44,036 bases of DNA, from positions 1 to 44,036 of the forward strand of contig JAFIFP010000005.1 in NCBI GenBank assembly GCA_020831965.1, written 5' to 3'. The translations under genes and the position numbers were made by a program. Shown here in pieces: positions 41,797-44,036 of this stretch. Every line of letters starts with the position of its first letter. Position 1 is the first letter of the stretch. The notes below the pieces were generated by a model. That model had not been told where the DNA came from. It saw only the letters and a program-made list of their open reading frames with translations, and did not search any database. This DNA is from Idiomarina sp. (GTDB taxonomy: Bacteria > Pseudomonadota > Gammaproteobacteria > Enterobacterales > Alteromonadaceae).

Positions 41797-42786
41797 ATGC
41801 AGGGTTCTGTAACCGAATTTCTGAAACCGCGTCTCGTGGATATCGAGCAAATTAGTTCTAACCGAGCCAAAGTCACTTTGGAGCCGTTGGAGCGCGGATT
41901 TGGTCATACGCTGGGTAATGCGCTTCGCCGTATTCTTCTCTCTTCAATGCCGGGATGTGCGGTAACTGAAGTTGAGATTGAAGGCGTGCAGCATGAATAC
42001 AGCACGAAAGAAGGTGTCCAGGAAGACATCATTGAAATCCTGCTCAACCTTAAAGGTCTGGCTGTAATTTTAAACGGCAAAGACGAAGCTACGTTAACTT
42101 TAAGCAAGTCAGGCGCGGGCATTGTAACTGCAGGTGACATCACGTTAGATGGAGACGTAGAAATTGCGAATCCTGAGCATGTTATCTGCACATTGACAGG
42201 TGACACCGACTTGACCATGCGTATTAAAGTTGAACGCGGTCGTGGTTACGTCCCTGCAAACTTGCGTCAGCAGAATGAAGATGAAGACCGTAACATTGGT
42301 CGTCTGCTGGTTGACGCTTCTTTCAGCCCGGTTGAGCGTATTGCTTACACTGTTGATTCTGCTCGTGTAGAACAACGGACGGATTTGGATAAGTTAGTTA
42401 TCGATATGGAAACTAACGGTACTCTGGATCCAGAAGAAGCGATTCGTCGTGCTGCGACTATTCTAGCGGAACAGCTGGAAGCGTTCGTAGAATTACGCGA
42501 CATGAGCGAGCCGGAAGAGAAAGAAGAGAAACCAGAATTCGATCCGATTCTGTTGCGTCCGGTGGATGATCTTGAGCTGACTGTACGTTCTGCAAACTGT
42601 TTGAAGGCAGAAGCGATTCAGTATATTGGTGATCTGGTTCAGCGCACTGAGGTTGAGTTATTGAAAACTCCTAACCTTGGTAAGAAATCGCTGACTGAGA
42701 TTAAAGACGTGTTGGCTTCCCGTGGATTGTCACTGGGAATGCGCCTTGAAAATTGGCCGCCAGCAAGCTTATTGGATAACGATTAA
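41797..42786 (+). CDS. rpoA: RNA polymerase alpha subunit
   Basis: The 329-residue assembly platform of RNA polymerase. The N-terminal domain (about 1-235) includes [20 protein letters not shown], where it dimerises. After an acidic linker ([13 protein letters not shown]), the C-terminal domain has [12 protein letters not shown] with Arg265, which contacts promoter UP elements such as the one at the right end of this window. Confidence 0.98.
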   Translation: MQGSVTEFLKPRLVDIEQISSNRAKVTLEPLERGFGHTLGNALRRILLSSMPGCAVTEVEIEGVQHEYSTKEGVQEDIIEILLNLKGLAVILNGKDEATLTLSKSGAGIVTAGDITLDGDVEIANPEHVICTLTGDTDLTMRIKVERGRGYVPANLRQQNEDEDRNIGRLLVDASFSPVERIAYTVDSARVEQRTDLDKLVIDMETNGTLDPEEAIRRAATILAEQLEAFVELRDMSEPEEKEEKPEFDPILLRPVDDLELTVRSANCLKAEAIQYIGDLVQRTEVELLKTPNLGKKSLTEIKDVLASRGLSLGMRLENWPPASLLDND

Positions 42787-42835
42787 GTTATTCAAGGTCA
42801 CCTGGTAAAGAGTTTTACTTAGAAGGGTAATTGGT

Positions 42836-43234
42836 ATGCGCCATCGTAAGAGTGGTCGTCAACTTAACCGCAACAGCAGCCATCGCAAAGCTATGTTTAG
42901 CAATATGGCAAGCTCATTGGTTCGTCACGAAGTGATCAAAACCACTGTGCCTAAAGCGAAAGAGCTGCGTCGCGTTATCGAGCCTTTGATTACATTGGCT
43001 AAGCAAGACAGCGTTGCAAACCGTCGTTTGGCGTTTGCTCGCACTCGCGACAAAGATGTCGTTGGTAAATTGTTCAACGAACTCGGTCCACGTTACTCAG
43101 AGCGTCCAGGTGGTTACACCCGGATCCTGAAATGTGGTTTCCGTGCTGGTGACAATGCTCCAATGGCATTCGTAGAGTTAGTTGACCGTCCGGTAAACGA
43201 AGAAGTTGCTGAAGAAGTCGTTACTGAAGAGTAG
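42836..43234 (+). CDS. rplQ: 50S ribosomal protein L17
   Basis: A 132-residue exit-side protein: [20 protein letters not shown] and [20 protein letters not shown]. It is a little longer than in E. coli because of an acidic tail ([11 protein letters not shown]). It is the last gene of the alpha operon. Confidence 0.98.
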   Translation: MRHRKSGRQLNRNSSHRKAMFSNMASSLVRHEVIKTTVPKAKELRRVIEPLITLAKQDSVANRRLAFARTRDKDVVGKLFNELGPRYSERPGGYTRILKCGFRAGDNAPMAFVELVDRPVNEEVAEEVVTEE

Positions 43235-43253
43235 AGACAACAGAAGCACACAT

Positions 43254-43283
43254 AAAACGGAGCCTTAGGGCTCCGTTTTTGTT
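43254..43283 (+). terminator. Rho-independent terminator of the alpha operon
   Basis: AAAACGGAGCC (43254-43264) pairs with GGCTCCGTTTT (43269-43279) around TTAG, followed by TGTTT. Confidence 0.95.
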
Positions 43284-43397
43284 TAAGTAATAAAAAGTTG
43301 CTAATCTCGCTATTGAGATCGATGGATCAGGGAAGCCACTCCCATTTAGGTGGCCTATATTTATAAAAAATCTAATTTGAATAGGTAAATTGTTACT

Positions 43398-43883
43398 ATG
43401 CCAAGCTTTGACGTGGTTTCTGAAATAGACAAAGTTGAATTACGCCATGCAGTTGATAATTCAGTGCGTGAACTAAGTACGCGTTTTGATTTTCGCGGTG
43501 TTGAAGCAACGATTGAGTTAAATGATTTAACTGTAACGCTTAAGTCAGAGTCTGATTTCCAGGTACGCCAGCTACTCGAAATTCTGCGGAGTAATACCAC
43601 GAAGCGTGGTATCTCGTTGGCCGGAGCTGATATTGAGGATGAGCCGGTGCATAGCGGTAAAACCTTTAGTTTTCATATTACTTTTAAACAAGGCATTGAT
43701 CAGCCAGTCGCTAAACAAATTGTGAAGCTGGTGAAGGAAAATAAGCTTAAAGTCCAAGCATCAATTCAGGGTGATAAGGTTAGAGTGACCGGCAAGAAAA
43801 GGGACGATCTACAAGAAGCTATCGCTTTATTGAAGAAATCTGACATCGAGCTGCCGCTTCAGTTTGAAAACTTTAGAGACTAA
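43398..43883 (+). CDS. yajQ: YajQ family nucleotide-binding protein (DUF520)
   Basis: A 161-residue cytoplasmic protein with two RNP-like folds. [28 protein letters not shown] and the [20 protein letters not shown] stretch are family signatures. Homologues bind nucleotides, and some bind cyclic di-GMP. It stands alone between the alpha operon and an rRNA-type promoter, with its own terminator. The ATG at 43398 has a weak ribosome binding site (AGGTAAA). Confidence 0.93.
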   Translation: MPSFDVVSEIDKVELRHAVDNSVRELSTRFDFRGVEATIELNDLTVTLKSESDFQVRQLLEILRSNTTKRGISLAGADIEDEPVHSGKTFSFHITFKQGIDQPVAKQIVKLVKENKLKVQASIQGDKVRVTGKKRDDLQEAIALLKKSDIELPLQFENFRD

Positions 43884-43894
43884 ATTAATGCTAG

Positions 43895-43921
43895 AAAAGG
43901 GGCCATTCGGCCCCTTTTTTG
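43895..43921 (+). terminator. Rho-independent terminator after yajQ
   Basis: AAAAGGGGCC (43895-43904) pairs with GGCCCCTTTT (43909-43918) around ATTC, and Ts follow. Confidence 0.95.
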
Positions 43922-43949
43922 TGCGTTCCGTTCACAAAACAAGCAAACG

Positions 43950-43999
43950 GTAAAAAGTTTTCAAAAAGATCTTGCGCGGTTTCCGGAGATCCTTATAAT
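43950..43999 (+). promoter_or_regulatory. rRNA-operon P1-type promoter with UP-like element
   Basis: AT-rich TAAAAAGTTTTCAAAAAGAT (43951-43970) as an UP-like element is followed by TTGCGC (43972-43977), 16 bases, perfect TATAAT (43994-43999) and GCGCCTCC, the discriminator typical of gammaproteobacterial rrn P1 promoters. The rRNA genes themselves would lie beyond the right edge. Confidence 0.75.
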
Positions 44000-44036
44000 G
44001 CGCCTCCGTTGTCAGGCATAAGTCGGCAACGGCGGA

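Noticed and set aside
43331-43357. Hairpin GCCAC/GGTGGC before yajQ as a second terminator
   Set aside because: Short stem, large loop and no T run directly after; the strong terminator at 43254 already serves rplQ.

Overview
The window reads as chromosome of a marine-type gammaproteobacterium of the order Alteromonadales, most likely near Idiomarina/Pseudidiomarina/Aliidiomarina. This placement is inferred from protein character and gene order, not from a database search. The core operons keep the E. coli order: holC-valS, pepA divergent from lptF-lptG, rnr-rlmB, rpsF-priB-rpsR-rplI, dnaB-alr, zur, dusA, and then the complete S10, spc and alpha ribosomal operons.

Layout. (1) 1-1.9 kb: the end of an IS3-like insertion sequence, a G-rich hexamer repeat and a chemoreceptor whose periplasmic part looks like a zinc-binding CZB domain. 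(2) 1.9-9.7 kb: valS, holC and pepA leftward, and the LPS-export permeases lptF/lptG rightward, closed by an RDD membrane protein. (3) 9.75-10.75 kb: a tRNA-Leu(CAA) followed by the tail of a tyrosine recombinase and a frameshifted FkbM-type methyltransferase, which looks like the scar of an old integrated element. (4) 10.8-20.4 kb: a DUF885 lipoprotein, RNase R, RlmB, a small membrane protein, the S6/PriB/S18/L9 operon, DnaB and alanine racemase. (5) 20.4-27.9 kb: a CheX-like protein with Zur, katG, dusA, a putative sigma-54-driven pair of small envelope proteins, a frameshifted M19 dipeptidase and an orphan solute-binding protein. (6) 28-43.2 kb: S10, spc and alpha operons. An outer-membrane porin gene with its own signals sits between rpsQ and rplN, that is, at the S10/spc boundary. 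(7) 43.4-44.0 kb: yajQ, then a strong rRNA-type promoter that runs off the right edge.

How the genes work together. Most of the window is housekeeping: translation (ribosomal proteins, ValS, RlmB, DusA, tRNA), replication (DnaB, PriB, HolC), transcription (RpoA), protein export (SecY), envelope building (LptF/G, Alr) and stress defence (KatG, Zur). The less ordinary material lies at the seams: the periplasmic CZB receptor with its G-quadruplex-capable leader, the tRNA-Leu scar, the two-gene small-protein unit at the site where E. coli carries the sigma-54-dependent pspG, and the porin between the ribosomal operons. I found no CRISPR array, prophage, toxin-antitoxin module or clear defence island. 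The best candidate for something undescribed is the sigma-54-like small-protein unit at 25145-25665, and it remains a hypothesis.
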